DNA of 59,350 nt from Candidatus Kaelpia aquatica (lineage in GTDB: Bacteria > Omnitrophota > Gorgyraeia > Kaelpiales > Kaelpiaceae): contig JAVCCU010000014.1 of NCBI GenBank assembly GCA_030765335.1, positions 1 to 59,350 on the forward strand, written 5' to 3'. Shown one piece after another: positions 28,025-37,268 of the stretch; position 1 is the stretch's first letter, and each line of letters starts with the position of its first letter. A program made the position numbers and the translations under genes. The notes beneath the pieces were generated by a model that was given only the letters and a program-made list of their open reading frames with translations, was not told the origin of the DNA and did not search any database.

Positions 28025-28095
28025 AGAATAGGATATAACAATATTTCTAATTTTGGAATCTTAATCTATAAAATATACAGAATAAAAAAATATCA

Positions 28096-28710
28096 CTAAA
28101 CTTCAAAGACTCTATTCTTTAGAGGTGCAAACGTCTTTCTATGTATCGGCGATGGGCCGTTAAGACGAAGTAGCTCCATATGCTCTTTTGTGCCATATCC
28201 CTTATTTTGAACAAAATTATAATTACCATACTTATTACCTATCTCTATCATATACCTATCCCTTGTTACCTTGGCTATAATAGAGGCAGCTGAAATAGAG
28301 AAACATATTCTATCTCCTCCCGGTATCGGAATCTGAGTCAGCTTTAAATCTAGAGTTATATTCCCATCTATAAGCACTAATTCGGGATTTAAGTCCAGCG
28401 AGAGAACAGCTTCCTTCATAGCAAGCTTTGTAGCTTCTAAGATATTTACTTCATCAATCTTCTGATGGGAGATACTAGAGGTCGCAACTTTAGCAAATTT
28501 AGATATCTTTAAAAACAGCTCTTCCCTCTTAGAGGCACTTAGGAGCTTAGAGTCTTTTATCTCGTCTTTAAAGATGCTACTTCTATTCTTTAACACTTCT
28601 TTGCTGAATAATACTGCAGCTGCTGTAACAGGGCCTGCAAGCGCTCCACGCCCTACTTCATCTACCCCTACAATCAGGGAGAGGCCATCTTCTATAAGAC
28701 TATCTTCTAT
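28096..28710 (-). CDS. rnhB: Ribonuclease HII with apparent AUA start
   Basis: 204 residues if started at 28710, normal for RNase HII, which removes ribonucleotides from DNA. The active-site motif GVDEVGRGALAGP (from about residue 15) lies upstream of the first GTG at 28596, so a start there would delete catalytic residues. The frame is open back to about 28845 but contains no ATG, GTG or TTG before the motif. ATA at 28708-28710 overlaps the rplS stop as ATAG and has AAGGAG five bases before it, the spacing of a real start. CTG and ATT codons just before the motif are alternatives. The other conserved parts (AAASIIAKVTRDR-like SIIAKVTRDRYM, GYGTKEHMELL) are intact. Confidence 0.88.
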   Translation of the reverse strand: MEDSLIEDGLSLIVGVDEVGRGALAGPVTAAAVLFSKEVLKNRSSIFKDEIKDSKLLSASKREELFLKISKFAKVATSSISHQKIDEVNILEATKLAMKEAVLSLDLNPELVLIDGNITLDLKLTQIPIPGGDRICFSISAASIIAKVTRDRYMIEIGNKYGNYNFVQNKGYGTKEHMELLRLNGPSPIHRKTFAPLKNRVFEV

Positions 28711-29087
28711 TTTTTCTCCTTGACTACTTTTCTTGAACCGCCTATTTTCTCTTTGACTCTTGTTGCCTTCTTGCCTATCCTCTCTCTTAAATAGTAGAGC
28801 TTTGCTTTTTTGACATCTCCCATTTTTACAACTTCCACCTCTTCAACAGCAGGTGAGTGAAACGGAAAAACCTTCTCTACGCCTTCGCTATAACTTATCT
28901 TTCTTACAGTAAAGGCTCTTCCTATACCTGAACCACCTATAGCAATAACTATACCTTCAAAGATCTGCTTTCTACGCTTCTCTCCTTCCTGTATCTTAAT
29001 ATGGACCTTAACAGTATCTCCCACATTAAATTTAGGCAGCTGTTCTTTTCTATACTTCTGCTCTACTTCTCTGATAATATCTTTCAT
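28707..29087 (-). CDS. rplS: 50S ribosomal protein L19
   Basis: 126 residues. The fold core FNVGDTVKVHIKIQEGEKRRKQIFEG (from about 20) and RKISYSEGVEKVFPFHSP are characteristic of L19, which sits at the 30S-50S interface. The C-terminus has a basic tail. Its stop overlaps the proposed rnhB start. Nine bases separate it from trmD, the common rpsP-trmD-rplS arrangement. Confidence 0.97.
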   Translation of the reverse strand: MKDIIREVEQKYRKEQLPKFNVGDTVKVHIKIQEGEKRRKQIFEGIVIAIGGSGIGRAFTVRKISYSEGVEKVFPFHSPAVEEVEVVKMGDVKKAKLYYLRERIGKKATRVKEKIGGSRKVVKEKK

Positions 29088-29096
29088 CTCTCCTCC

Positions 29097-29789
29097 TTAT
29101 ATTTTATTACTCTTTTTAAACTTATCGTATAAATCCGGCCGCAATCTCTCTGTCTTATCCAACGACTTTTTAAGTCTCCACTGTTCTATCTCTTTATGAT
29201 CACCGCTTAAAAGAACATCCGGAACACTCCAGCCATTAAAATCAGCTGGCCTTGTATATTGAGGGTACTCTAGCAACCCTCTACTGAAAGACTCCAATTC
29301 ATTTGCATCTTCATTGCCTAAAACATCCGGCAAGAGACGTATCAGAGAATCTATAATGACCATTGCAGGCAATTCCCCGCAAGTCAATATATAATCCCCT
29401 ATAGATACCTCTTGATCTATTAAATGCTTCCTGACCCTTTCGTCCACATCTTCATAATGACCGCAGATCAAAATAATATGACTTCTAGTCTTTAACTCTA
29501 CTAAGTAGCTCTGCTCTAGTCTCTTTCCAGAGGGACCAAGAAGTATGACATGAGAGTCCTCTCTTCTTAGCTCATTTAAAGCTTTAAATATAGGTTCTGG
29601 CTTTAAGACCATTCCCGGCCCTCCGCCAAACGGCCTATCATCTACAGTACCTCTCTTATCAGATGTCCAATCTCTTAAATCATGAAGATTTATATCTACT
29701 AGTTCTTTCTCTTGAGCCCGTTTCAATATAGACTCAGAAATTACCGGCTCAAACATACCTGGAAAGAGAGTCAAAACATCTATAACCAT
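29097..29789 (-). CDS. trmD: tRNA (guanine-37-N1)-methyltransferase
   Basis: 230 residues. SPOUT-family knot methylase that marks G37 next to the anticodon and prevents frameshifts. DIDVLTLFPGMFEP-type start, DDRPFGGGPGMVLKPEP and ILICGHYEDVDERV, SIGDYILTCGELPAM are all family signatures. One base separates it from rpsP. rimM, often found between rpsP and trmD, is missing here. Confidence 0.97.
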   Translation of the reverse strand: MVIDVLTLFPGMFEPVISESILKRAQEKELVDINLHDLRDWTSDKRGTVDDRPFGGGPGMVLKPEPIFKALNELRREDSHVILLGPSGKRLEQSYLVELKTRSHIILICGHYEDVDERVRKHLIDQEVSIGDYILTCGELPAMVIIDSLIRLLPDVLGNEDANELESFSRGLLEYPQYTRPADFNGWSVPDVLLSGDHKEIEQWRLKKSLDKTERLRPDLYDKFKKSNKI

Positions 29790-29790
29790 C

Positions 29791-30069
29791 TTACTTTTTC
29801 TTCTTAATTGCTTTTTTAAATTCGTCTGGATCTATTCCGTTTTTTTTCATCAAAGACTTAACGGTCTCACTTACTTGGGCTCCTTTCTTAATCCAATCCA
29901 TAGCCTTCTCCTTGTCAATCTTAGCCTGGTCAGCCTCTTTCTTAGGATCATAGCATCCAATCTGTTCTATAAACTTACCATCTCTTGCAGCCCTAGAATC
30001 AGCTACAACTATCCTGTAATGAGGAACTTTCTTCTTACCTATTCTTCTTAACCTGATCTTAACAGCCAT
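29791..30069 (-). CDS. rpsP: 30S ribosomal protein S16
   Basis: 92 residues. Start [24 protein letters not shown] and the [12 protein letters not shown] motif are the S16 signature. The C-terminal part is lysine rich. Followed directly by trmD, without a KH-domain or rimM gene in between. Confidence 0.97.
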   Translation of the reverse strand: MAVKIRLRRIGKKKVPHYRIVVADSRAARDGKFIEQIGCYDPKKEADQAKIDKEKAMDWIKKGAQVSETVKSLMKKNGIDPDEFKKAIKKKK

Positions 30070-30110
30070 CTCCTACCTCCTTAGAATTAAAATTTACTAC
30101 ACCAATACAT

Positions 30111-31373
30111 TTATTCTTTTACCCTCTCTATTTGGGCACCCAAACTTCCCAACTTCTCCACTATTCTCTCATAACCTCTGTCTAAATGATAGACCCTAGA
30201 TATAATAGTATCACCCTCTGCAACTAATCCAGCTAAAATCAATGCCGCTGAAGCTCTTAAATCTGAAGCCATTACATCAGCAGCGCTTAAACTGCTTACT
30301 CCTTTAATTATAGCGGTAGGGCCCTCTAGAGCTATATCCGCCCCCATTCTCTTTAACTCTCCTGCATGAATAAATCTTTCAGGAAAAACTTTCTCGGTTA
30401 TAACGCTGACTCCATCGGAAACTACAAGAAGAGACATAAACTGAGCCTGCATATCAGTAGGAAAACCTGGATAAGGTAATGTTGTTATTTCAGACGAACT
30501 CAATCTGCCATTAGATTTGATGCTTATGCCATCCTCTCTTACATCAATAACACAACCTATGCTGTCAAGAGCATCTATAACAGCGCCAAGATGTTCTACT
30601 TTAGCATTCCTTATAAAAACATCCCCTCCTGTTATAGCGGCTGCAATCATATAGGTTCCTGCTTCAATCCTATCAGGTATAACACTATGCTTTGCTCCAT
30701 GCAGCTTCTGGACACCTTCTATCTGTATTATAGGAGTGCCAGCTCCTTCAATCTTAGCCCCCATCTTATTTAAAAAATCGGCCAAATCAGCAATCTCAGG
30801 CTCTGAAGCAGCAGCCTCTATGTGAGTCTCTCCTTCGGCCAAAGTTGCAGCCATCATAATATTTGCAGTTGCAAGAACAGAGGAACCAAAAGGGCCGCCT
30901 AAATATAAACGCCTACCTTTAAGAGAGTCGGCCTCAGCATTAATATAACCATGCTTGCATTCTATCTTTGCACCTAAAGATTTTAATCCCTTGAGATGGA
31001 GATCTATCGGCCTTCTCCCTATAATGCAGCCCCCTGGAAAAGAGACCCGCGCCTTTCTCTTTCTAGCCAGAAGAGGACCCAAAATACATATTGATGCTCT
31101 CATGGTTTTGACCAACTCATAAGAAGCTTCGTTACCTAAAAACTCTTTTGGCTCTATATAAAGCCTCTTATCTTCCTGCCTAACCAATACGCCCAAGCAT
31201 CCTAAAATCTGAATCATAGTCTTAACATCTTTCAAATTAGAGACATTATCTATAATGCACTCTTCGTCGCTAAGTAATGTTGCAGCAAGGATAGGAAGCA
31301 GAGAGTTCTTTGCTCCCGATATATCCACGCTGCCAACCAATCTATTAGAACCTCTTATCTTTATTTTATCCAT
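30111..31373 (-). CDS. murA: UDP-N-acetylglucosamine 1-carboxyvinyltransferase
   Basis: 420 residues. First committed step of peptidoglycan synthesis: transfer of enolpyruvate from PEP to UDP-GlcNAc. The reactive cysteine is Cys116 in FPGGCIIGRRPIDLH, so fosfomycin sensitivity would be expected. The start GSNRLVGSVDISGAKNS and PTDMQAQFMSL are family signatures. It shows that the cell makes peptidoglycan. Two bases separate it from prmC, so it is in the prfA-led operon. Confidence 0.96.
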   Translation of the reverse strand: MDKIKIRGSNRLVGSVDISGAKNSLLPILAATLLSDEECIIDNVSNLKDVKTMIQILGCLGVLVRQEDKRLYIEPKEFLGNEASYELVKTMRASICILGPLLARKRKARVSFPGGCIIGRRPIDLHLKGLKSLGAKIECKHGYINAEADSLKGRRLYLGGPFGSSVLATANIMMAATLAEGETHIEAAASEPEIADLADFLNKMGAKIEGAGTPIIQIEGVQKLHGAKHSVIPDRIEAGTYMIAAAITGGDVFIRNAKVEHLGAVIDALDSIGCVIDVREDGISIKSNGRLSSSEITTLPYPGFPTDMQAQFMSLLVVSDGVSVITEKVFPERFIHAGELKRMGADIALEGPTAIIKGVSSLSAADVMASDLRASAALILAGLVAEGDTIISRVYHLDRGYERIVEKLGSLGAQIERVKE

Positions 31374-31375
31374 TT

Positions 31376-32185
31376 TTAAAAACCTATAACCATCACTCTC
31401 TCTTTATGCTCTAGATCCTCTATGAACTCTAACTTTTCAGCCCCGCCTAACTCTCTCTCATATATAAACCTATGCTCAGGATCTATCTCTATAACCATCC
31501 TGCCGCCTTTTTTTATAACAGCAGAGGCCTCGACTATCAATTTAAGCGTAAACTCATAACCATTCTCTCCTCCAAAAAGAGCCTCCCTAGGTTCCTTTTT
31601 AACCTCAGGAGACAAAACACCCTCTTGAGAGAATGCTATATAAGGAGGATTTGAAACCAAAAGATCAAAAAAACCCTCTTTTTTAATAAATCCAACCGAA
31701 TCGCCCTTTACAAACAAAACATTTGATATAGAACCGTTTAAAACTGCGTTCTCTGACGCAACTCTAATTGCAGTAGGGCTAATATCGGTGGCAACAATTT
31801 TACAATCGCTAAATAATTTTGTCAAACATATAGCTATTACGCCAGTTCCTGTACCTATCTCCAGTATCTTCAGATTCTTATACCCGAAATACTCTTTAGC
31901 TATATAATCAACAATGACTTCGGTCTCCGGACGTGGAATAAAAACACCTTCTTCTACATTAAAATCAAACCCGTAAAAATTAACATTTGATGTTAAATAT
32001 TGTAAAGGTATACCTCTCTTTCTTTGGCTCAAAAAATAATCCATCTCACTTAAAGGAAAATTTTCAACTTCAGCCATATAGAGTTCGCTCCGACATTTCA
32101 AGTTTAAGATAGAGAGCATTATCTCCTCTACTTCTCTCTTTGAGATCTCACTGCTATATCTACTTACAATATCAACCGCTCTCAT
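31376..32185 (-). CDS. prmC: Release-factor glutamine N5-methyltransferase
   Basis: 269 residues. Methylates the GGQ glutamine of release factors. The SAM site is [15 protein letters not shown] and the substrate-glutamine motif is NPPY (in [11 protein letters not shown]). The N-terminal helical domain is present. Overlaps prfA by 14 bases, placing the modifying enzyme directly after its substrate. Confidence 0.95.
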   Translation of the reverse strand: MRAVDIVSRYSSEISKREVEEIMLSILNLKCRSELYMAEVENFPLSEMDYFLSQRKRGIPLQYLTSNVNFYGFDFNVEEGVFIPRPETEVIVDYIAKEYFGYKNLKILEIGTGTGVIAICLTKLFSDCKIVATDISPTAIRVASENAVLNGSISNVLFVKGDSVGFIKKEGFFDLLVSNPPYIAFSQEGVLSPEVKKEPREALFGGENGYEFTLKLIVEASAVIKKGGRMVIEIDPEHRFIYERELGGAEKLEFIEDLEHKERVMVIGF

Positions 32186-33287
32186 CTATATTCCCTTTAA
32201 GTTTAAACTTTTTGAACATCTCCTTTCTCTCTTCTATTGTCAGAGATTCGACCACTTCATCAATATCTCCATTTAATATTCCTTCAAGTTTATACAGAGT
32301 CAAATTTATTCTATGATCTGTAACTCTGTTGTCAGGAAAATTATAGGTCCTTATCTTCTCGCTTCTATCCCCTGTCCCAACAGATACACGCCTCTTCTCA
32401 TCGCGCTCTCTTTCCTGAGTTCTTATCTGAAAATCCAATAATCGCGCTTTTAAAATCCTCATCGCCTTCTGTCTGTTCTTTATCTGTGAACGCTCGTCTT
32501 GACAGGCAACAACAATACCTGATGGAAGATGGGTAATCCTAACCGCAGAATCAGTAACATTAACATGCTGCCCTCCTGCTCCAGACGCCCTATAAGTGTC
32601 TACCTTTAAATCCTTGGTATCTATTTTAACTTCAACCTCTTCTGGTTCCGGCAAAACAACTACAGATACGGCCGAAGTGTGAATTCGACCTCCCGTCTCA
32701 GTTGAAGGCACGCGCTGAACCCTATGAACCCCGCTCTCGTACTTCATATGCTGATAGACATCTCTGCCTGAAATAGAAAAGATCAACTCTTTAAAACCGC
32801 CCAAAGGAGTAGGGCTTGAATCCATAACCTCCAATCTCCAGTTCTGCTTCTGAGCAAACCGGCTATACATCTTATATAGGTCTGCAACAAAAAGTCCGGC
32901 TTCATCTCCTCCTGTTCCTGCACGTATCTCAAAAATTATATTTTTATAGGCTTCAGAGGGTATAAAAGTATCTAGTATCAGTCTCTCTATCTTTACATTA
33001 ATACCGTCTATCTCAGCGCTAAGTCTTTCTCTCTCCTCTCCAGCCAGCTCTTTCATATCTTGAGCTACACCGCTCTGATCTAACATTTCGGTTATCCCTT
33101 TTAATTCCAACTCTTTCTCTTCTAGCAATTTAGCCGCAGCAACAACATTCTCATAACGGGCTCTCTCTTTAGCATACTCCTGGCAAATACCATAATCAGA
33201 AGCAATCTCAATCTGAGATAACTTAGAGACAATCTCGTCGTACTTCTGGCGTATCTGATCCAATGCTGACCTATACTCTTCTTTCAT
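32172..33287 (-). CDS. prfA: Peptide chain release factor 1
   Basis: 371 residues. The GGQ loop is in [18 protein letters not shown], and the stop-codon recognition part has the RF1-type PxT-like [29 protein letters not shown] region. Recognises UAA and UAG. First gene of the operon prfA-prmC-murA-rpsP-trmD-rplS-rnhB. Two tRNA genes lie just upstream on the same strand. Confidence 0.95.
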   Translation of the reverse strand: MKEEYRSALDQIRQKYDEIVSKLSQIEIASDYGICQEYAKERARYENVVAAAKLLEEKELELKGITEMLDQSGVAQDMKELAGEERERLSAEIDGINVKIERLILDTFIPSEAYKNIIFEIRAGTGGDEAGLFVADLYKMYSRFAQKQNWRLEVMDSSPTPLGGFKELIFSISGRDVYQHMKYESGVHRVQRVPSTETGGRIHTSAVSVVVLPEPEEVEVKIDTKDLKVDTYRASGAGGQHVNVTDSAVRITHLPSGIVVACQDERSQIKNRQKAMRILKARLLDFQIRTQERERDEKRRVSVGTGDRSEKIRTYNFPDNRVTDHRINLTLYKLEGILNGDIDEVVESLTIEERKEMFKKFKLKGNIDESG

Positions 33288-33379
33288 AGAGAAAATATTA
33301 ACAGACTTTTTTAATTACTTCAATTAGATAGAGAGGGACATAAGATTCTAAGCAGAGATTAAAAACATAATATAAAAAA

Positions 33380-33461
33380 TGGGCAGGGAAGGATTTGAAC
33401 CTCCGAAGCCGTTGGCAGCAGATTTACAATCTGCCCCCGTTGTCCACTTGGGTACCTGCCC
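33380..33461 (-). tRNA. tRNA-Tyr (GTA)
   Basis: 82 bases on the minus strand, with a long variable arm as expected for tRNA-Tyr. Acceptor GGGCAGG/CCTGCCC, anticodon stem GCAGA/TCTGC with loop TTGTAAA and anticodon GTA, T loop TTCAAAT. CCA is not encoded. Confidence 0.96.
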
Positions 33462-33484
33462 ATAAATTTAAATATCTCTTTAAA

Positions 33485-33556
33485 AGCTGGCGGAGGGATT
33501 CGAACCCCCGACCTGAGGTTTACAAAACCCCAGCTCTACCACTGAGCTACGCCAGC
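33485..33556 (-). tRNA. tRNA-Thr (TGT)
   Basis: 72 bases on the minus strand. Acceptor GCTGGCG/CGCCAGC, D stem GCTC/GAGC, anticodon stem GGGGT/ACCTC with one G-T pair, loop TTTGTAA with anticodon TGT, T loop TTCGAAT. Twenty-three bases upstream of tRNA-Tyr, so both are likely cut from one transcript, as in the common Thr-Tyr pair. Confidence 0.95.
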
Positions 33557-33625
33557 ATATTGTACGATACAAAGAACTGATGATTTATGAAATTGTACAG
33601 CAAAAAAGAAAAAAATCAACTTCTT

Positions 33626-34945
33626 TTAATTTAAATAATTGAGATACCCTGATATTTGCTCTCTCGAAACAATAGACTCCCGCATCCCTGCTAAATCACC
33701 TTGCTCACGATAAATATCATAGGCCTCTTTGTAAGCCGCCCTGGCTTCCTGATATACTTTCAACATCTCCTCTTCTGCATCTATCTCTGTAATCTCCTGA
33801 GCATGCTCTCTTAGCATATCACCCCGCATTACCCAAAGAGAGGCCTCCTTCATGCGATCTACTGCTTCTCCTGTCTGATATGCATATCTTCTTCTATTCA
33901 TTGCAGCCCAAAGAATAGACCTAGAAGCTAAGCCATACTCTCCTCTATCTCTATTGATTTCAAATGCTCTTTCAGAAGACTCTGAAGCTTTTTCCCAGTC
34001 TTTTACTAACTCATAACTACGCGAAGCTAAGGCAAATGATTTTGCAGCACTATCTCTCTCATCAATATTTTTCTCTCCACCAGCTCGATAAATCTCTAAA
34101 CATAGTTCAGCTGCCCTAAAACTTAAATCAGCGCTAGTGTAAGTCAAATCCGAATCGCCACCTCTCTCCGCTGACAAACCCTCGTATCTATGCGCAGCTC
34201 TTTTATAAAACTTAATAGCTATACCATAAGCTCCCAACTTATCATATAAAAAGGCTTCCATCTCCTCACACTGTGCTAACTGAATACCACCTTCATTATC
34301 TTGAAAATACGCCCTGGCTTTATTAAATCTGATTAAAAATTCTTGCATAAAACTACCCTCGAAAATAACCCCCTCCATCCCTTGGTAATAGAGGACCATC
34401 GAAGATGCTAGAGTTCGAAAATTATTTATATCTATATCGGCAATCTCATCACAAGTCATATCATACATAATGCTTGATACCTGAGCCATGGAGCTATTTT
34501 GACTGTTTATATCCCCCATTAACAAATAACATCTGGCTATTTTTGTAAAACAGATCGCACTAAGAATCTTATCTTCAACGCTAAGAGCGATATCCCTGCA
34601 TTGAATCAATAATTCCTGGGCTTCTTCAATGCAGATATTTACCTCACTATTATAATCTATCTTTTGATATAGTGATGCTGCTTGGACTAGTATACCTGCC
34701 CTCTCAAGAGGATCGCTAAGATAGCCTTGAGATCTAATAGCATTTTTTAAATACAATAAAGCTGCCGTATAATCTCCTGAGCCGACAACTTCCTCAGCCT
34801 GTTTTATTAGGCTGCCTGCTTCGTTGAAAATTTCAGCCTGAGAGAGCTGGAGCCTATTGACTCTACGGGCTAAGACAATCGGAGATAGAAATAGTGAAGA
34901 GATAAATATAATACTAATTGAACTTACTAGACAACCCCACCTCAT
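33626..34945 (-). CDS. Exported TPR-like helical repeat protein, function unknown
   Basis: 439 residues. A signal peptide (1-26, cut near VLARR) is followed by repeated helix pairs of tetratricopeptide type: EEVVGSGDYTAALLYLKNAI, a KFYKRAAHRYEGL repeat, ASRSYELVKDWEKASESSERAFEI and EARAAYKEAYDIYREQGD. Repeated Ala and aromatic positions every 34 or so residues support TPR/SNAP-like folding. It probably scaffolds protein contacts outside the inner membrane. No Shine-Dalgarno lies before the ATG and a -10 box ends six bases upstream, so the mRNA may be leaderless. Confidence 0.8.
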   Translation of the reverse strand: MRWGCLVSSISIIFISSLFLSPIVLARRVNRLQLSQAEIFNEAGSLIKQAEEVVGSGDYTAALLYLKNAIRSQGYLSDPLERAGILVQAASLYQKIDYNSEVNICIEEAQELLIQCRDIALSVEDKILSAICFTKIARCYLLMGDINSQNSSMAQVSSIMYDMTCDEIADIDINNFRTLASSMVLYYQGMEGVIFEGSFMQEFLIRFNKARAYFQDNEGGIQLAQCEEMEAFLYDKLGAYGIAIKFYKRAAHRYEGLSAERGGDSDLTYTSADLSFRAAELCLEIYRAGGEKNIDERDSAAKSFALASRSYELVKDWEKASESSERAFEINRDRGEYGLASRSILWAAMNRRRYAYQTGEAVDRMKEASLWVMRGDMLREHAQEITEIDAEEEMLKVYQEARAAYKEAYDIYREQGDLAGMRESIVSREQISGYLNYLN

Positions 34946-34951
34946 GGATTA

Positions 34952-34960
34952 ATTATACCA
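34952..34960 (-). promoter_or_regulatory. Extended -10 promoter immediately before the TPR-like gene
   Basis: TGGTATAAT on the minus strand fits the extended -10 (TGN-TATAAT) exactly. Its end is six bases from the ATG, so transcription would begin at or next to the start codon. No good -35 is seen. Confidence 0.55.
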
Positions 34961-34978
34961 TAAGATGTCTATAGAATC

Positions 34979-36019
34979 TTAAATTATAAACATGGCATCC
35001 CCATAAGAATAGAACCGAAACCTCTCTTCTACCGCCTTTCTATATCCGGAGAAAAGAAGATCCCGCCCGGCAAAAGCCGAGACTAAGAGTAAGAGGCTTG
35101 TCTTAGGCAAGTGAAAGTTAGTTATTAAAGCATCTATAATTTTGAATTTATACCCCGGCTTGATAAACATGTCTATCTCTCCTTCACCAGGCTTAATCCC
35201 TGACTCTCCATCTTCAGAGTATGCCTGTGACTCCAGAACTCTAACCGTTGTAGTGCCAACAGCTATAATCCTTTGGCCATCCTTTTTGGCTTTATTAATT
35301 CTAGAGGCACTCTTCTCTGATATCTTATAATACTCTCTATGAAGTCTATCTCCACTAAGACCAACCTCATCTAAAGGCTTGAAAGTCGCATAGCTAACAT
35401 GGAGTAAGAGGTCTACGATATCTACACCGATAGACTCTATCTTAGAGATTAAATCCGAACTAAAATGAAGGCCTGCAGTAGGAGCAGCAACCGAACCTGG
35501 ATTCTGAGCATAGACTGTCTGATAACGCTCTCTATCCAATGCTTCGGCTTTTCTCTTTATATAGGGAGGTAGAGGCATATTACCGTACTCTAAGAGATAG
35601 TCAAATCCAGGATCAAACATAAGCTTAATCGCATTAAAAGAATCTTGCCTGCCTAAATAGATTGCCTTTTTATCTCCGGGAAGAAATATCTCTTCATTAG
35701 CCCTCAGCTTGCCTCTCAATTTCATTAAAACAATATTCTCACCTTTAATCGGTTTATTGAGAAACAGGATCTCTATTTTACCTCCTGTACTTCTACTTGC
35801 AAACAGGCGGGCTGGAATAACTTTTGAAATATTTCTAACTAAAACATCGCCTTTCTTAAAATAACTCAGAATATCTCTAAAGATTTTAATCTCAATATCT
35901 CTCGCCTCGCGATCTAGCACCATAAGGCGAGACTCTTCTCTTTTCTGTGTTGGATAATACGCAATCGACTCTTTATCCAAGTCGTAATTATAGTCTTCTA
36001 GATCTATTTTACTTCTCAT
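34979..36019 (-). CDS. queA: S-adenosylmethionine:tRNA ribosyltransferase-isomerase
   Basis: 346 residues. Builds epoxyqueuosine on tRNA from SAM. Signatures SRLMVLDRE-type N-terminus, GSVAAPTAGLHFS and LLHVSYATFKPL, and ITNFHLPKTSLLLLVSAFAG are intact. Overlaps the SpoIID gene by 11 bases. The next queuosine enzyme (QueH) is encoded 1.2 kb upstream at 37269-37820. Confidence 0.95.
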   Translation of the reverse strand: MRSKIDLEDYNYDLDKESIAYYPTQKREESRLMVLDREARDIEIKIFRDILSYFKKGDVLVRNISKVIPARLFASRSTGGKIEILFLNKPIKGENIVLMKLRGKLRANEEIFLPGDKKAIYLGRQDSFNAIKLMFDPGFDYLLEYGNMPLPPYIKRKAEALDRERYQTVYAQNPGSVAAPTAGLHFSSDLISKIESIGVDIVDLLLHVSYATFKPLDEVGLSGDRLHREYYKISEKSASRINKAKKDGQRIIAVGTTTVRVLESQAYSEDGESGIKPGEGEIDMFIKPGYKFKIIDALITNFHLPKTSLLLLVSAFAGRDLLFSGYRKAVEERFRFYSYGDAMFII

Positions 36020-37145
36020 CCCAAATAATCTTCTTTATTTCAGAGCCTGGATAGTAATACTCCAAAATCTCACGGAAATCATACCCTTTTTTAGACATGC
36101 CGTAGGCACCCCACTGACAGAGTCCAATGCCATGGCCCCAGCCATAACCCCTAATACTTATAACGCCGTCTATCTTATCAAGCGCAAATAGTCTACTTCT
36201 TATAATATCTGCTCCTAGAATACTCCTGAACTCTTTAGCAGAGATAAGATATTCCTTGCTGTCTGCAAAAATCTCAATCGTCTTCACATAATCGTTCCCG
36301 TAACGCTCCTTAACAAATATTTTATCTATATTATTTAAGTTGTATCCAGACTTACTAAAGGCGGCTTTAAAATCTTTAACCTTTATCTTCTTGTCCCAAC
36401 GGTAATGCTTGGAGTAGCGGCAGAAATCACAGCTCACCCCACCAAGAGGAGGGGTCTCCATCTTCCAGAGGTGTTTTACATCATCCGTATGTCCGCCGCA
36501 TGTTGAATGATAGAAAGTAGGCAGAACATTACCACCGTACATCAGTATTAACCCTTCGGTAGATAAAACAGCTCTCTTTATACGCCAACGCTCACCAAGC
36601 TTGCCCCCATAGACTTGAGATAAGACATCAGATGTTAAATCATAACTCTTATTCTTGTTCATCTCTTTCATATACAATGCATAGGTACGAGCAGCTACAG
36701 CCTGAGCCTTTAGAGATTCCATCGGCCACCAATGTGCAACCTCATACTCCAAAACTCCCTTTAAATAGTCTTCAAGTGATATAATATTGACAACGGCCAG
36801 GCTCCCGTCTTTCTTTATAAACCTCATTTTCCCGCGATAAGGCCTAGAGTCTACATAAATAGCCCCATCTTTTTGCGGTAAAACTTCGACTGCAAAAACA
36901 TTGTAATAACTTCCTCCAATCCTTATACCTTTACTATTATCTACAGAGATATCTGTCTTTAAATTCCTGCCTCGATCCAGCTCTTCCTCTGTAAAAGGAA
37001 GCTGCACTCTGTAATCTCCTTTAACCAGAAGACGGCAGCTCTTAATATTTTTTTTAATGACTACTCTTAAAGAGTCTTCTAAAGAAAGACCATTTTTGGA
37101 CAATAAGAGCAACCCAACGATAAAAAAAGGTAATATCTTTTTCAT
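36009..37145 (-). CDS. SpoIID/LytB-domain protein, probable peptidoglycan lytic enzyme
   Basis: 378 residues with a signal peptide (1-22). The SpoIID domain occupies about 95-378: LEDYLKGVLEYEVAHWWPMESLKAQAVAARTYAL, with the catalytic Glu in EYE, a CGGHTDD stretch and the closing GYGWGHGIGLCQWGAYGM. SpoIID-type proteins are lytic transglycosylases that cut glycan chains without stem peptides. Such genes outside spore formers often neighbour queA and ruv genes. Own promoter at 37215-37243. Confidence 0.87.
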   Translation of the reverse strand: MKKILPFFIVGLLLLSKNGLSLEDSLRVVIKKNIKSCRLLVKGDYRVQLPFTEEELDRGRNLKTDISVDNSKGIRIGGSYYNVFAVEVLPQKDGAIYVDSRPYRGKMRFIKKDGSLAVVNIISLEDYLKGVLEYEVAHWWPMESLKAQAVAARTYALYMKEMNKNKSYDLTSDVLSQVYGGKLGERWRIKRAVLSTEGLILMYGGNVLPTFYHSTCGGHTDDVKHLWKMETPPLGGVSCDFCRYSKHYRWDKKIKVKDFKAAFSKSGYNLNNIDKIFVKERYGNDYVKTIEIFADSKEYLISAKEFRSILGADIIRSRLFALDKIDGVISIRGYGWGHGIGLCQWGAYGMSKKGYDFREILEYYYPGSEIKKIIWDEK

Positions 37146-37214
37146 TTTCTAATTAAACACCTCATATATAATAGGCCGGCAATGATTAAACATTCATCTC
37201 CTTGAAATAATGAT

Positions 37215-37243
37215 ATGATAGGTATTCTAGACAGAAAGGTCAA
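37215..37243 (-). promoter_or_regulatory. Promoter of the spoIID-queA unit
   Basis: TTGACC (37238-37243) and TATCAT (37215-37220) with a 17-base spacer on the minus strand, about 65 bases before the SpoIID start. Each box has one mismatch to consensus. Confidence 0.65.
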
Positions 37244-37268
37244 GCGTAGATAGCGCCGCTCAGCTACT

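Noticed and set aside
28096-28596. RNase HII starting at GTG 28596 (166 residues)
   Set aside because: This start would lack the catalytic DEVGRG motif, which is intact in frame upstream. A longer gene with a rare start is more likely.
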